This document shows, in pieces, positions 22,017-32,058 of a stretch of DNA of 64,000 nucleotides. This DNA is from Podospora bellae-mahoneyi (taxonomy: Eukaryota > Ascomycota > Sordariomycetes > Sordariales > Podosporaceae): positions 310,001 through 374,000 of the forward strand of contig NW_026946359.1 in assembly GCF_035222275.1 (NCBI RefSeq), written 5' to 3'. The first letter of the stretch is position 1. Every line of letters begins with the position of its first letter. A program made the translations under genes and the position numbers. The notes under the pieces are model-generated. The model was not told the origin of the DNA, did no database searches, and worked only from the letters and a program-made list of their open reading frames with translations.

Positions 22017-23972
22017 ATGGACTTTTCCTCCTCCCAAATCCCACCCTCCTACCAACCTACTCTCAGAAGATCCGCCTCACAAATCTCATCCTACGACCAC
22101 GACCTCCCAGAAACCCTACCCGCCACCCACAACACCCTCACACCAGCTGAACCCCCCCAAGAGGAGGAATGGCGCGACCTCTCCACCTCCTCCATCGCCT
22201 CCCTCTCCTCGGACGAGCTTAACGAGCGCAGACCAAACAGGTGGAAGGGCAACCCATCCACCTGGCGCACCTGGACCAATAACGAGAGAAAGACCTGGGA
22301 GTCGATTGAGAATGTGAGGAAGGGGGATCTAAGCGCGCATTTGTATAACGCTTTTGCTTTGAAGAAGGGTGTGAGGAAAGGGCCCGAGGAAACTTTCTCC
22401 TGTGTTGGAGAGGGGAAAGATAACCGGAGGTGGAATGTAGGGAGGGGGTGGACTGCTTGGCCTTTGGGGGTGGAAGAGGTTCCTGGGGATGGGTTGTTGG
22501 ATTTGGAAGCTGAGGATGGGAATCAGGAATTTACTTTCAGGAGGAAGGAGGAGGAGGGGGATAGGTGGCCGGGGAGGAATTTGGAGGAGGTGGTTTCGGC
22601 TACTGTGTTGAGGTTGGCGAAGGAGAGGTTTTATAGGAGGGTGAAGGACTGGCAAGGCAAGGGGAAGCGGAATGGGGAAGATGAGGAGGAGGGCCAGGAG
22701 AAGGGGGATGTGATGCAGTCGATCGAACAGGGTGATGATGATGAGGGTGGGGTAGGGGATGAGGAAGATGAAGTGTCGGGCATGGAAACAGGCTACGATA
22801 CTGCTGCCGGGGAGACAGATGCAACCGGGGCGGGTTCTACAAAAGTAGGAAGGAAACGAAGGATGTCATCAATAGCAAAAGCCGAGCAGACATTCACGCC
22901 AGTCATGTCGGCGGATGATGAGCGAAACTATGCGTTAGTGCGGCCTGCAGCCAGGAGGATCATGGAGCAGTTGGATAAGACGCTTACGGTAATGCACTAT
23001 GCAAGAGCTGCTGCTGTAAGTGGTATGTATGGAGGTGATAGTGATGAGGACGAAGACTCCGAGGAAGACGAAGACGGAGAGTCTCGCAAGAATATGATGG
23101 ACGTTGATGGGAAGCCAGTACTGAGCAAGCCACGAGGTCGATCAAGAGGAAGAAGTCGCTCCAGAACAGGCAGTTCGCCGAGGAAATTGAGGTTCAGGTC
23201 AAGTTCAAGATCAAGTTCGAGCGATTCTTCCGGCAGCAACGTGTCGACCAAGATCTCACGAATCGGGTTGCTAAACTGGCGGGATGTTCTTGGTGCAGCT
23301 GCTCTCGCTGGCTTCTCACCAGAGGTTATTGCCAGGGCAACACAGCGCTGCTCTAATATTTTCAATGAAGAGATGGTGATGCATACCCTTCCCGAGCAAG
23401 CCGTTACCTCGGGCAAACCGGCCATTCAGACCGTACGATACCGACCAAATCTCACTGAACCTCAGAGTGCTCTATCGGAGGACAATGACTCCGAAGACAA
23501 TAAGCAACTCCTCGCTCACCACCTGATGATTAACCGCCAGTCTACTGTTGCTCTCACCGCAGAGCTTGCCGATACTCCAGCACCAACGAAAAGAGCAAGC
23601 ACCCCGGCTGCCCGATCCCGAACAAGCAAGTCAGCTACACCTGGCGGTGGTGCTGGAGGGGCTCATCTTTGTCCATTCAGCGATTGCCCTCGCGCTGTGG
23701 AAGGTTTTAACAGAAATACGAATCTCCAGAGGCACATCAAGCTTGTACACAAAGTCGAAGCCTCGGCAGCAGTGCGCACTACAGAGGAGGAGGAGGATAG
23801 CGAAGACCAGTTGGTAGGAGGTGTTCACACTGACGGGTTTTTGCAGCCTATTAAGATGAGGAAGGGTTGGAGAGGTGATGATGCTGGCAAACGCCAAAAG
23901 CGTGGAGTGAAACCTCGTTCAGGCGGTCGGGATACTGGAGATGAAGGTGAAGATGATCGGGTTTCTCGGTAG
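22017..23972 (+). CDS. RRN9: RNA polymerase I-specific initiation factor Rrn9-like
   Basis: Rrn9 is a subunit of the upstream activation factor that recruits RNA polymerase I to rDNA promoters. The single-exon frame from the ATG at 22017 gives 651 residues. The N-terminal Rrn9 region shows ERRPNRWKGNPSTWRTWTNN, then RKTWESIENVRKGDLSAHLY, and GWTAWPL, which is the basis of the call. Acidic and Arg/Ser-rich segments follow (around residues 240-420). Near residues 549-575 is a C2H2-type finger (CPFSDC...H-I-K-L-V-H). The C-terminus is basic. An upstream in-frame ATG at 21897 would add 40 residues that look like leader sequence. The family assignment rests on the N-terminal block; the finger is an addition I cannot place. 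Confidence 0.82.
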   Translation: MDFSSSQIPPSYQPTLRRSASQISSYDHDLPETLPATHNTLTPAEPPQEEEWRDLSTSSIASLSSDELNERRPNRWKGNPSTWRTWTNNERKTWESIENVRKGDLSAHLYNAFALKKGVRKGPEETFSCVGEGKDNRRWNVGRGWTAWPLGVEEVPGDGLLDLEAEDGNQEFTFRRKEEEGDRWPGRNLEEVVSATVLRLAKERFYRRVKDWQGKGKRNGEDEEEGQEKGDVMQSIEQGDDDEGGVGDEEDEVSGMETGYDTAAGETDATGAGSTKVGRKRRMSSIAKAEQTFTPVMSADDERNYALVRPAARRIMEQLDKTLTVMHYARAAAVSGMYGGDSDEDEDSEEDEDGESRKNMMDVDGKPVLSKPRGRSRGRSRSRTGSSPRKLRFRSSSRSSSSDSSGSNVSTKISRIGLLNWRDVLGAAALAGFSPEVIARATQRCSNIFNEEMVMHTLPEQAVTSGKPAIQTVRYRPNLTEPQSALSEDNDSEDNKQLLAHHLMINRQSTVALTAELADTPAPTKRASTPAARSRTSKSATPGGGAGGAHLCPFSDCPRAVEGFNRNTNLQRHIKLVHKVEASAAVRTTEEEEDSEDQLVGGVHTDGFLQPIKMRKGWRGDDAGKRQKRGVKPRSGGRDTGDEGEDDRVSR

Positions 23973-24550
23973 TGATCTGCATAATATACGGACAGGGCGG
24001 TATGTGCATGCACGGCACTTCGGTTTCGGTTTTGCTCCCACGCTCCTCCTACCGTTTGACTAGAGATAAAGCTGAGCTGTCCAGTGTCAGCTTGGAATTG
24101 ATAGCAAGAATCGGGCGATGCCATTGCAAAGCTGAACCAATCAGTTGGAATCCCAATTGACATTGACGTGGGTCTAGATCCGGCGCTATCAGAATTCGTT
24201 GTCTTCAGACTAAGACAGCGGCCCCCTGCTGTGATACCTATTCGGGAACAGGCCATTGGCTGTGGAAGTTGCGATATGGGATGCGGCTGGCTGAGAGATG
24301 CAAACCCCATGGAAGTCCGTTGGGAGCAATAAAAGTCTAGACCTCGAGATCTAAAATGACCCTTTTCCTTCGTTTTTATGTGCTTTGGACAGCCGCGTCA
24401 TCAGGTCAGCACAGAAGTGACCATGCTGGTTGTTGGTTTGCCCATCCGAACTTCTGTCGGCAAGAGCACTCGATTGAGTGACTTCTGAACTTTGACTAAA
24501 ATTTGCCTTTGGCTTCCTGTCACTCTTTTCTCTGCATTGTGTTTTTAACC
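23973..24550. other. intergenic, RRN9 3' flank and promoter of the next gene
   Basis: A 578-bp region without a recognisable gene or repeat. Confidence 0.6.
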
Positions 24551-25773
24551 ATGGCGTCGTTATTATCCAGGCCGGGCGGTAGCCCAAGAGCGGAGCTGAT
24601 GCTCCTCGTGATGGTGGCCTGTATGCTTCTGGTGACCTATTCGTCCTTGCAATCAGCACAATCAGAGGTTTGTTCATTGGCGATTTCCTTAAGCGTCGTT
24701 CTTTTCTTTAACTCCCGTGCCAGGTCACTGACAGGACCCCACTGAAGGAGGAATCGGTTCTCGAATCATTGACGAAAGTCGACGTGCAACAACATGTGGC
24801 TGTAACGACAAGCTCTAGCAGTAATGTTAGCACCACAACCACTGTCGCTACGACATCCAACACTCCTTTACCAAACACCCCTTTACCAGAAGCGACACCA
24901 ATTCAACTCGACCAAGAACCCCCGCTTGACTTCGACTCAAGTCTGGATGTCGCGCCGGAGAATGCTCTGGATAAGACCGACAGTCCACCAACAGACTTTG
25001 ATGGCCTAGAGGAAGACTTTTCCATCCCACCAGCCGATCCAGCAACCCCAAACAAAGTTTTCAAAGCAGTCCTCATCGAATCTTCACTCACCTCACCCGC
25101 TCTGGTTCCCGTCCTCATGCACTTCTCCTCCGTCCTTCCCACCCACTGGTCCTTGGTGATTTTCACCTCCCCAAACAACTTTACCGTTCCCCAATCGCCA
25201 GCCTTCCGCAACCTCTTGTCCTCCAGACGACTAGACATTCGCTTCCTGCCCAAGAATGTCACCTTTACCAATAGCGCCTCGGTCTCCAGGTTTCTCGCGT
25301 CTTCCAACGGCTGGTTGTGGAACGAGCTGGCTGATGCCGAGCGAGTCTTGTTCTTCCAGCTCGACAGCATCATCTGCGCCAACTCCATCGCCACCATTGA
25401 CGACTTTGTGAAGTGGGATTATGTAGGGGCGCCGATTAATAGCACGTATGGTGAAGGGTACAATGGGGGGTTGTCAATCAGAAACCCGAGGTTGTTTTTG
25501 GAGGTGGTGAGGGAAGGGAATTACACCAGGGGGTTTGAGGATCAGTGGTTTTATAAGAAGTTGAAGGAGAGGAGGGCACAGGGGGATTATAGGGTTAGTT
25601 TGCCGGGGGTGGAGGAGGCGAAAAGGTTTGCGGTTGAGACGCTTTGGGGGGATAGGCCGCTGGGGTATCACCAGCCGCAGAGGTGGTGGAAGGGGAAGGC
25701 TGGGGAGAGGATGGGGGAGATTGAGGAGTGGTGTCCTGAGGTTGGGATGCTGATTGGGAGGAGGGCGAAGTAA
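24551..25773 (+). CDS. DUF5672-type glycosyltransferase-like type II membrane protein
   Basis: Exons 24551-24667 and 24724-25773, joined over a 56-nt intron (donor GTTTGT, acceptor CAG), give 388 residues. The short first exon encodes a cytosolic stub and a single hydrophobic anchor (LMLLVMVACMLLVTYSSL), then comes a Thr/Pro-rich stem (about residues 40-130) and a globular domain. Features of the DUF5672 glycosyltransferase-like family are FFQLDSIICANS, DDFVKWDYVGAPI, and YNGGLSIRNP in place of the usual G-N-G-G-L-S-x-R. N-glycosylation sequons such as NFTV, NVTF and NYTR fit a luminal position. The likely place is the Golgi or ER and the likely substrate a glycan, but donor and acceptor are unknown. 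The C-terminal half is strongly purine-rich on the coding strand. Confidence 0.8.
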
Positions 25774-26209
25774 AGTTCTTGAGAAGGGATGTTCTTTGGT
25801 GCAGATAGATAAAAGCATGGAGGGATACGCAAGACAGCTTCTGGGGGGAAGAGCATATCATTCATTTTGTTTTGAGGCTGATGCTGATGGTTGGCACACA
25901 ACGCATGGGTGGCTTGGTGGTTGGGGATGACGGTTAGGCACTTGCCTTGTAATAAAGATAATGGAATAGAAGAACAAGTTGGTCAAAAACCCAACTACAA
26001 AAATTGACCCTCAATCTGTCGTTGTGATGGTGTGCTCACGTTGCATTTGAGCCGCAATTCTCTATCATATGTAAGGGAGCCAAGCTGGCAGTTAGGAAGA
26101 TTTCGGCCGATTTATACCGACATCGCCGACCCGCTCTCGAAAAATCTCCAAACCACCACTTTTTCCCCGACCAGGCCGCCATGACGTGACGTTGCGACGG
26201 AGGGGAACA
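25774..26209. other. intergenic, promoter of ISM1
   Basis: A 436-bp region with no gene. A minimal upstream reading frame, ATG-ACG-TGA at 26181, lies 29 bp before the ISM1 start and could dampen its translation. Confidence 0.5.
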
Positions 26210-29200
26210 ATGTCCAAATCCTGGCAGTCCACGCTACGGCTGCCCAAGTCAAGTTTCCCGTAAGGATCTTCTGTTTGCCCACCGTTTCCCCCCCAAAATC
26301 AATTTGCTCAGTTTTTCGTCTTGCCATTCAGAAACCGGCCGCGACTCCACGAACGGAAGCAGTACATCCTGCGATGCACCGATGATTTTTACGAGTGGCA
26401 GGCGGCCAATCGCCCTGCCGACAACGAGTTCCTCCTTCACGACGGGCCCCCCTACGCCAATGGCGAGCTTCACGCTGGCCACGCGCTGAATAAGATCCTC
26501 AAGGACATGATAAACCGGGTCAAGGTCCAGCAAGGTGCGCTTGACGCTGCTTGGGAATACCCCGCCATGCGACACGTTACTGACCGGTTGTGGGTGGGGT
26601 GTAAACTACAGGTCGCCGCGTCAAGTACGTACCAGGATGGGACTGCCATGGTCTCCCGATCGAGATGAAGGTTGTCGAGGCTGCCGAGGGTGGTAAGAAG
26701 ATGTCGCCGGGGGGTATCCGAAAAGCTGCCCGCAAGCTCGCCTCCTCGACGGTCAAGGCCCAGATGAACAGCTTCAAGTCGTATGCTGTTATGGCCGACT
26801 GGGAAAATAGGTGGACGACGATGGACACCGAGTTTGAGATCAGGCAGCTGCGGCTGTTCCAGAAGATGGCTCGGAGGGGGCTCATCTACCGGAAACATAA
26901 ACCTGTGTATTGGTCGCCGTCGTCGGCTACTGCGCTGGCTGAGGCTGAGCTGGAGTACAATGAGGCCCATGTGTCAAAGTCGGCGTGGGTTAGATTACCC
27001 ATTGTCAGTGGGTGGCAGGAGGTGATTTCTGGGCTGGAGGGGGTGGATAAGGATGCAAAGCTCTATGCGGTGATCTGGACGACGACACCCTGGACGCTTC
27101 CTGCAAATCAGGCGATCGCGGTGCGCGATGATATGATTTACTCTATCGTCAGGTTTGCCGATTACGAGGGGCTTCACCTTGTGAGCATACCAGAGGGAAG
27201 CGCAGGTGGAGATCTCCCCGAGATATCCGAAGTGCTGGGCAAGGTCCAGGGCTCTGAGCTGACGAGGCTGAGGTATCTCAACCCTCTTCTGGATGATTTG
27301 ACTGCTCTGGAAGGCCGTCCCATCATCCATGCCCCCTTCGTGAGAGGCGATTCAGGAACGGGTATGGTACACTGTGCCCCAGGTCATGGTTTTGACGATT
27401 ACCTGGCCTGCGAAGCTCTGGGAATCCCAGCAGTTTCACACGTGGACAATGAGGGTCGCTTCACCGATAAGGCTTACCCCAGGAACCCTGATTTACTCGG
27501 GGGAATTCCCGTCCTGGAAGGCGGTAGTGATGCCGTGTTGGACTTGCTTGGCAACGAAAATGGGTACATTCTCAAGGTCAAATATTACAAGCACAAGTAC
27601 CCATATGACTGGCGGACGAAGAAGCCCATCATCATCCGCGCCACAGCTCAGTGGTTTGCCGATGTGGGGAGCATCAAGGAGCAAGCCCTGGCTGCGCTTG
27701 AGGAGGTGCGTTTTGTGCCCGAGACTGGAAAGAACAGACTCGAGGCTTTTGTCAAGGGCCGGAGTGAATGGTGTATTTCGCGTCAACGATCCTGGGGTGT
27801 GCCCATCCCGGCTCTGTATGATGCGAATGGCAATGCGGTCGTGACTGATGAGAGCATTGACCACATCATCTCTGTGATCAGGGAAAGGAAGATTGATGCC
27901 TGGTGGTTTGATGATGCCCATGACCCTGCGTGGTTACCGGAGTCACTGCGCGATCGGGCGGCTGAGTTCCGCCGTGGTCAAGACACCATGGACGTCTGGT
28001 TTGACAGTGGTAGCAGCTGGACCCAGACGGACAAGCAAGCTGATGTGTACCTCGAGGGTAGTGATCAACATCGCGGGTGGTTCCAGTCGTCTCTTCTGAC
28101 CCGGGTTGCTGCCATGGTCGCTCAGGACGCTCCAGGAGGGTCATCAACTACCAATACTCTTGGTCTTTCACCTTTCAAAACACTCATCACTCACGGATTT
28201 ACACTGGATAAGGACGGCAAGAAGATGTCCAAGTCTCTCGGGAACATCATCTCTGCCAATGAGGTTATGGACGGCTCGCTTCTTTTTGAGCCACCTCAGC
28301 CTGGTCAACCACAAGGCAGAAAGAACCGTGAACCAGAAGCGCTGGGCCCGGATGCTCTGCGCCTTTGGATTGCAACCAGTGACTACACAGGCGATATCAT
28401 TCTAGGCAAGCCAGTTCTTCGGACTGTCCATCAAGTCCTGCTCAAGTACCGCACCATCATCAAGATGTTCACCGGAAGCATGCAGTCTGATGCCCGCACA
28501 GCCCCCTTAACAGTGGCCGATCACATTGCGTTGATCCAGCTTAAGGACGTCATGCAAGAAGTCGGCAAGTACTACGACAACTACGAGTTCAACAAGGCGC
28601 AAGCGGCCCTCAGCCGCTGGGTTGTCAATGACGTGTCGGCTTTCTACCTGGAGACACTCAAGGACAGACTATACTGCGGTGACTCTGGTGGCGTTTTGGA
28701 GCCCATCTTCAACGGCCTGTTGAGAATGCTGGCGCCCGTCACGCCCGTGCTTGTCGAAGAGGCATGGGAGTACCGCCCTCAGTGGATGAAGGATGATGCT
28801 TCTCTTGTTCACCCTCTCAAGCAGCTTTATGACGCCCCGCTTATTGAACCTGTTAGACTTAGTTACGATGAGAAGACCATCCGGGAGAGCATCCCTGCTA
28901 TTATGGCTGCGCATGGCGCCATCAAGGCTGCTTCGGAGCGGGCGAGATTGGACAAGGTGCTCGGCTCGTCGCTGGGGTGCTCGGTTGTGTTGGTGTCTCA
29001 TGCTGAAGGTGGGTTGGCTGTTTTGGAACGGTTCAAGGATGAGCTGGATGCCATGTTTGTGGTTTCGGCGGTGGACATTGTTCAGTCTAACGGAGGCGAG
29101 ACGCCCAAGGAGGTTGAGGGGGCGGAGTGGAAGTATAGTGAGGCGTTTGAGGTCGGTGGGAAGACTCATACGGCGTATGTTCTACCTCCGAAGCAGCATA

Positions 29201-29307
29201 AATGTCCCCGGTGCTGGAGGTATGTTGCGCCGGTGGAGGATGCGCTTTGCGGGAGGTGTGGGGAGGTTGTTGAGGCGCGGGCTGGTGAGGCTGCCAAAGA
29301 GGTGTAA
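26210..29307 (+). CDS. ISM1: mitochondrial isoleucyl-tRNA synthetase
   Basis: This is a class I aminoacyl-tRNA synthetase charging mitochondrial tRNA-Ile. Exons 26210-26259, 26332-26534 and 26612-29307 give 982 residues. The introns (72 and 77 nt) are placed so that the catalytic fold reads through: [19 protein letters not shown] holds the HIGH box (HAGH, about residue 64), and the third exon opens [18 protein letters not shown]. The KMSKS loop is KMSKSLGNI near residue 621, preceded by [11 protein letters not shown]. The C-terminal zinc ribbon CPRCWRY...CGRCGEV is the bacterial/mitochondrial IleRS type. The basic, Ser-rich N-terminus ([16 protein letters not shown]) fits a targeting sequence. 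The bacterial-type zinc ribbon and the overall length argue against the cytosolic enzyme. Confidence 0.95.
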
Positions 29308-29619
29308 ATATGAAATGCCCATTCTCTTGAAGAGCCACAGGAATTGTACAATACATCACTTGACCGCACAACCCTGACTTTGTGAACGGGGAGCTCGAGC
29401 TTAGACCCCAGACTCGAGCTGCCGCCGGCAAATCGTCCCCATCGATAAGACCCTTGGCAGCCAATTGTGGGGCACAACTTTTTCTTATCGAACCTTTCTT
29501 CGATGCAGTTTCTCGAAAATTGTTTGCAGGCATTCACTTTTCAACAGCTTCGCGCGAGCAGACATTCCCAAGTGTTGCGACAGTACCACGTCGCCAATTG
29601 ATTTAATTTACAGACAGTC
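29308..29619. promoter_or_regulatory. ROK1 promoter region with inverted TCGATAAG pair and CCAAT boxes
   Basis: A 312-bp region between ISM1 and ROK1. TCGATAAG (29442-29449) and CTTATCGA (29484-29491) form a perfect 8-bp inverted pair about 34 bp apart. CCAAT occurs between them (29461-29465) and again at 29594-29598, 22 bp before the ROK1 ATG. The paired octamers resemble the PAC element of ribosome-biogenesis promoters and GATA sites; binding is not shown. Confidence 0.4.
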
Positions 29620-31911
29620 ATGGATATCCTCAAAATTCTCTCCCGAGGCACAAAGCCAAACCCGAAAAAGCAAACCGCAAAGGGTTCAGCCGCCGCAGTC
29701 GCAGCCACAGCAAAGCTCCCTTCCGCCGGCGCGGTCCCCCACCCGCAGCTCTTCAACGACCCGGTATCTTCCTCCTCGAGGGGGAAGAAGAGGAAGAGGA
29801 AGAATAAGAGTGGTGATAAAGATGCTGAAGATGACTGGCCGGGAAACGACGACGAGGACGACCTAAGCGACGTCGACTTTTTCGCGCCGCCCAAGCCCAG
29901 GACTGAGGCTGTTCAGCAACACAATGAAGAGGATGGAGAAGGCCAAAAGAAAAAGAAGAACAAAAAGCGCAAGGTCAAGACGCTGGACGAGGACGAATGC
30001 AAGCAGATTTTGAGGTCGCACAGGTTAAAATTTACGTTGCTGTCCGAATCGGTTGGTGGTGTTGCTGAGTCGGAAGCGCGGGCGGTAGAGGGGAAGAAGG
30101 AGAAGAGGAAAACGTCGAAGGAGGGGGGGGAGGAAGAGGGCAAGGAAAAAGGGCCCAAAAAGGGAAAACTTGCGCAACTCTGGCCCCAGCCTTTGACTGC
30201 GTTTGGGCAGCTGAAGTATGATTATGGGATCAATCAGACTTTGGCAGATAATATTACACGACAGGGGTTTAAAGTCCCCACGGAAGTGCAGATGGGCGCG
30301 CTGCCGCTTTTGTTGCAGCCGGGGACGGCGCTGGGGGATAAGGAGATGGAGAAGGGGGTGGACTTTTTGGCCGTTGCGCCGACGGGGAGCGGGAAGACGA
30401 TTACGTTTTTGATCCCGGCTATTGAGGGGATTTTGAAGGCTAGGGGGGAGGTGAATGAGGGGGAAGAGGTCAAGAATGAGCTGAGGGCGATTGTGGTTGC
30501 GCCTACGAGGGAGTTGGCGAGTCAGATTGTCAATGAGGGGAGGAAGTTGGCTATTGGGACGGGGGTGAGGGTTGTGTTGATGAAGAGGGGGTTGAGATTG
30601 CAGGCAGAGGGTAGAGCGGAGAAGGCTGAGGAGGATAGTGACTCTGAGGATGAAGAGGAGAAGCCAGAGGAGGCAGAGCACGACCAGGACGAGGATGAGG
30701 AAGACAAGGAAGACAGTGACGAGGAGGATGGCGACGACAAGAAAAAAGATCAGAAAGAAAAACCTCTGGCGAGAGTTGATATCCTCGTTACCACCCCGAA
30801 AATCCTCCTCAACTTTCTGTCTGACGACGGCAAGCTCACCAACTCCAAGAGAACCCTCCCCACAGTCCGAAGCCTCATCCTCGACGAAGCCGACGTCCTC
30901 CTCGACCCCATCTTCCGCAAGCAAACCATGGCCATCTGGAAGTCTTGCGTTCACTCCGACGTAGCCCTGACCTGCTGGTCAGCAACAATGGCCTCTAACA
31001 TCGAAGCCCTGGTGACAAAACACCTCTCCAAACGCGCCAAACACTTCAACATCTCCCGCCCTCTCATTCGTCTGGTAGTCGGCCTCAAAGACACCGCCGT
31101 TCCCAACGTAACCCACAAGCTGATTTACACCGCCACCGAGCAAGGCAAGCTCCTGGCACTCCGACAACTCCTCCACCCAGCCTCCTCTTCCGACTCCGGG
31201 CCCCCATTGCGCCCCCCATTTATAGTGTTTACCCAAACCATTGACCGCGCCAAGGCCCTGCATAAAGAACTGCAATTTGACATCCCCCTCGAAGCGGGCG
31301 GGCAGGCCCGAATCGCAGTTCTTCACTCCTCGCTGAGTGACCAGATCCGCTCCAAAATCATGACAAAGTTCCGGACGGGTGAAGTCTGGGTTTTGATCAC
31401 AACCGACGTCCTCGCCCGGGGCGTGGATTTTGCAGGTGTGAACGGTGTTGTCAACTATGACGTCCCTACTTCAGCGGCGGGGTATGTTCACCGTGCCGGG
31501 CGGACTGGTCGTGCTGGGAGGGAGGGTGGTGTAGCTGTTACTTTTTACACAAAGGAGGATATCCCGTTTGTGAAGTCGGTGGCGAACGTCATTGCTGCGA
31601 GTGAAAAGCAGGCTGGTAAGGCGGGCAGTGGGGAGGAGTCGGTCAAGAAGTGGCTTTTGGATGCGCTGCCCAAGGTTGCGAAGGAGGATAAGAGGAAGTT
31701 GAAGGTGAGGGGTGTCGAGGCGAGGAGGGCTGGAGGAAAAGAGGCGAGTATTACTACGCAGAGCAGCTGGGAGAGGAGGAAGGAGAATAATAAACGGCAG
31801 GCGATTGAGGCGAGTAAGAAGAGGAAGAGGATGGCGTTGCAGGCGGAGAAGCAAGGTGGTGGAAAGAAGAAGGATGATGATGGGGACGAATGGGGTGGGT
31901 TGGATGATTAG
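29620..31911 (+). CDS. ROK1: ATP-dependent DEAD-box RNA helicase Rok1
   Basis: Rok1 (human DDX52) is a nucleolar DEAD-box ATPase required for 18S rRNA maturation and release of snoRNA-associated factors. The single-exon frame encodes 763 residues starting MDILKILSRGTKPNPKK. Motifs in order: Q motif FKVPTEVQ (about 217), Walker A APTGSGKT (about 250), motif Ia APTRELA, DEAD in LDEADVLLD (about 420), SAT in CWSATM (about 451), and the C-terminal RecA motifs including VLARGVDF and HRAGRTGRAGREG. An acidic insert of some 60 residues (SDSEDEEEKPEEAE onward) lies between motifs Ia and Ib. The N- and C-termini are Lys-rich. The 3' end faces the SPRY gene, 147 bp away. Confidence 0.95.
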   Translation: MDILKILSRGTKPNPKKQTAKGSAAAVAATAKLPSAGAVPHPQLFNDPVSSSSRGKKRKRKNKSGDKDAEDDWPGNDDEDDLSDVDFFAPPKPRTEAVQQHNEEDGEGQKKKKNKKRKVKTLDEDECKQILRSHRLKFTLLSESVGGVAESEARAVEGKKEKRKTSKEGGEEEGKEKGPKKGKLAQLWPQPLTAFGQLKYDYGINQTLADNITRQGFKVPTEVQMGALPLLLQPGTALGDKEMEKGVDFLAVAPTGSGKTITFLIPAIEGILKARGEVNEGEEVKNELRAIVVAPTRELASQIVNEGRKLAIGTGVRVVLMKRGLRLQAEGRAEKAEEDSDSEDEEEKPEEAEHDQDEDEEDKEDSDEEDGDDKKKDQKEKPLARVDILVTTPKILLNFLSDDGKLTNSKRTLPTVRSLILDEADVLLDPIFRKQTMAIWKSCVHSDVALTCWSATMASNIEALVTKHLSKRAKHFNISRPLIRLVVGLKDTAVPNVTHKLIYTATEQGKLLALRQLLHPASSSDSGPPLRPPFIVFTQTIDRAKALHKELQFDIPLEAGGQARIAVLHSSLSDQIRSKIMTKFRTGEVWVLITTDVLARGVDFAGVNGVVNYDVPTSAAGYVHRAGRTGRAGREGGVAVTFYTKEDIPFVKSVANVIAASEKQAGKAGSGEESVKKWLLDALPKVAKEDKRKLKVRGVEARRAGGKEASITTQSSWERRKENNKRQAIEASKKRKRMALQAEKQGGGKKKDDDGDEWGGLDD

Positions 31912-32058
31912 TTCCTTGTGGTTACCGGAAGTAAATACCCTTTTGTTGTAGAATTATCAAAACGGACACGCTGGTTGTAGAGAGTTAATCTGTGTACTGT
32001 TCAAAGCCTATCCATATCTACACCCCAAAAATACCCCTAAACTACCCTTATTCAACTG

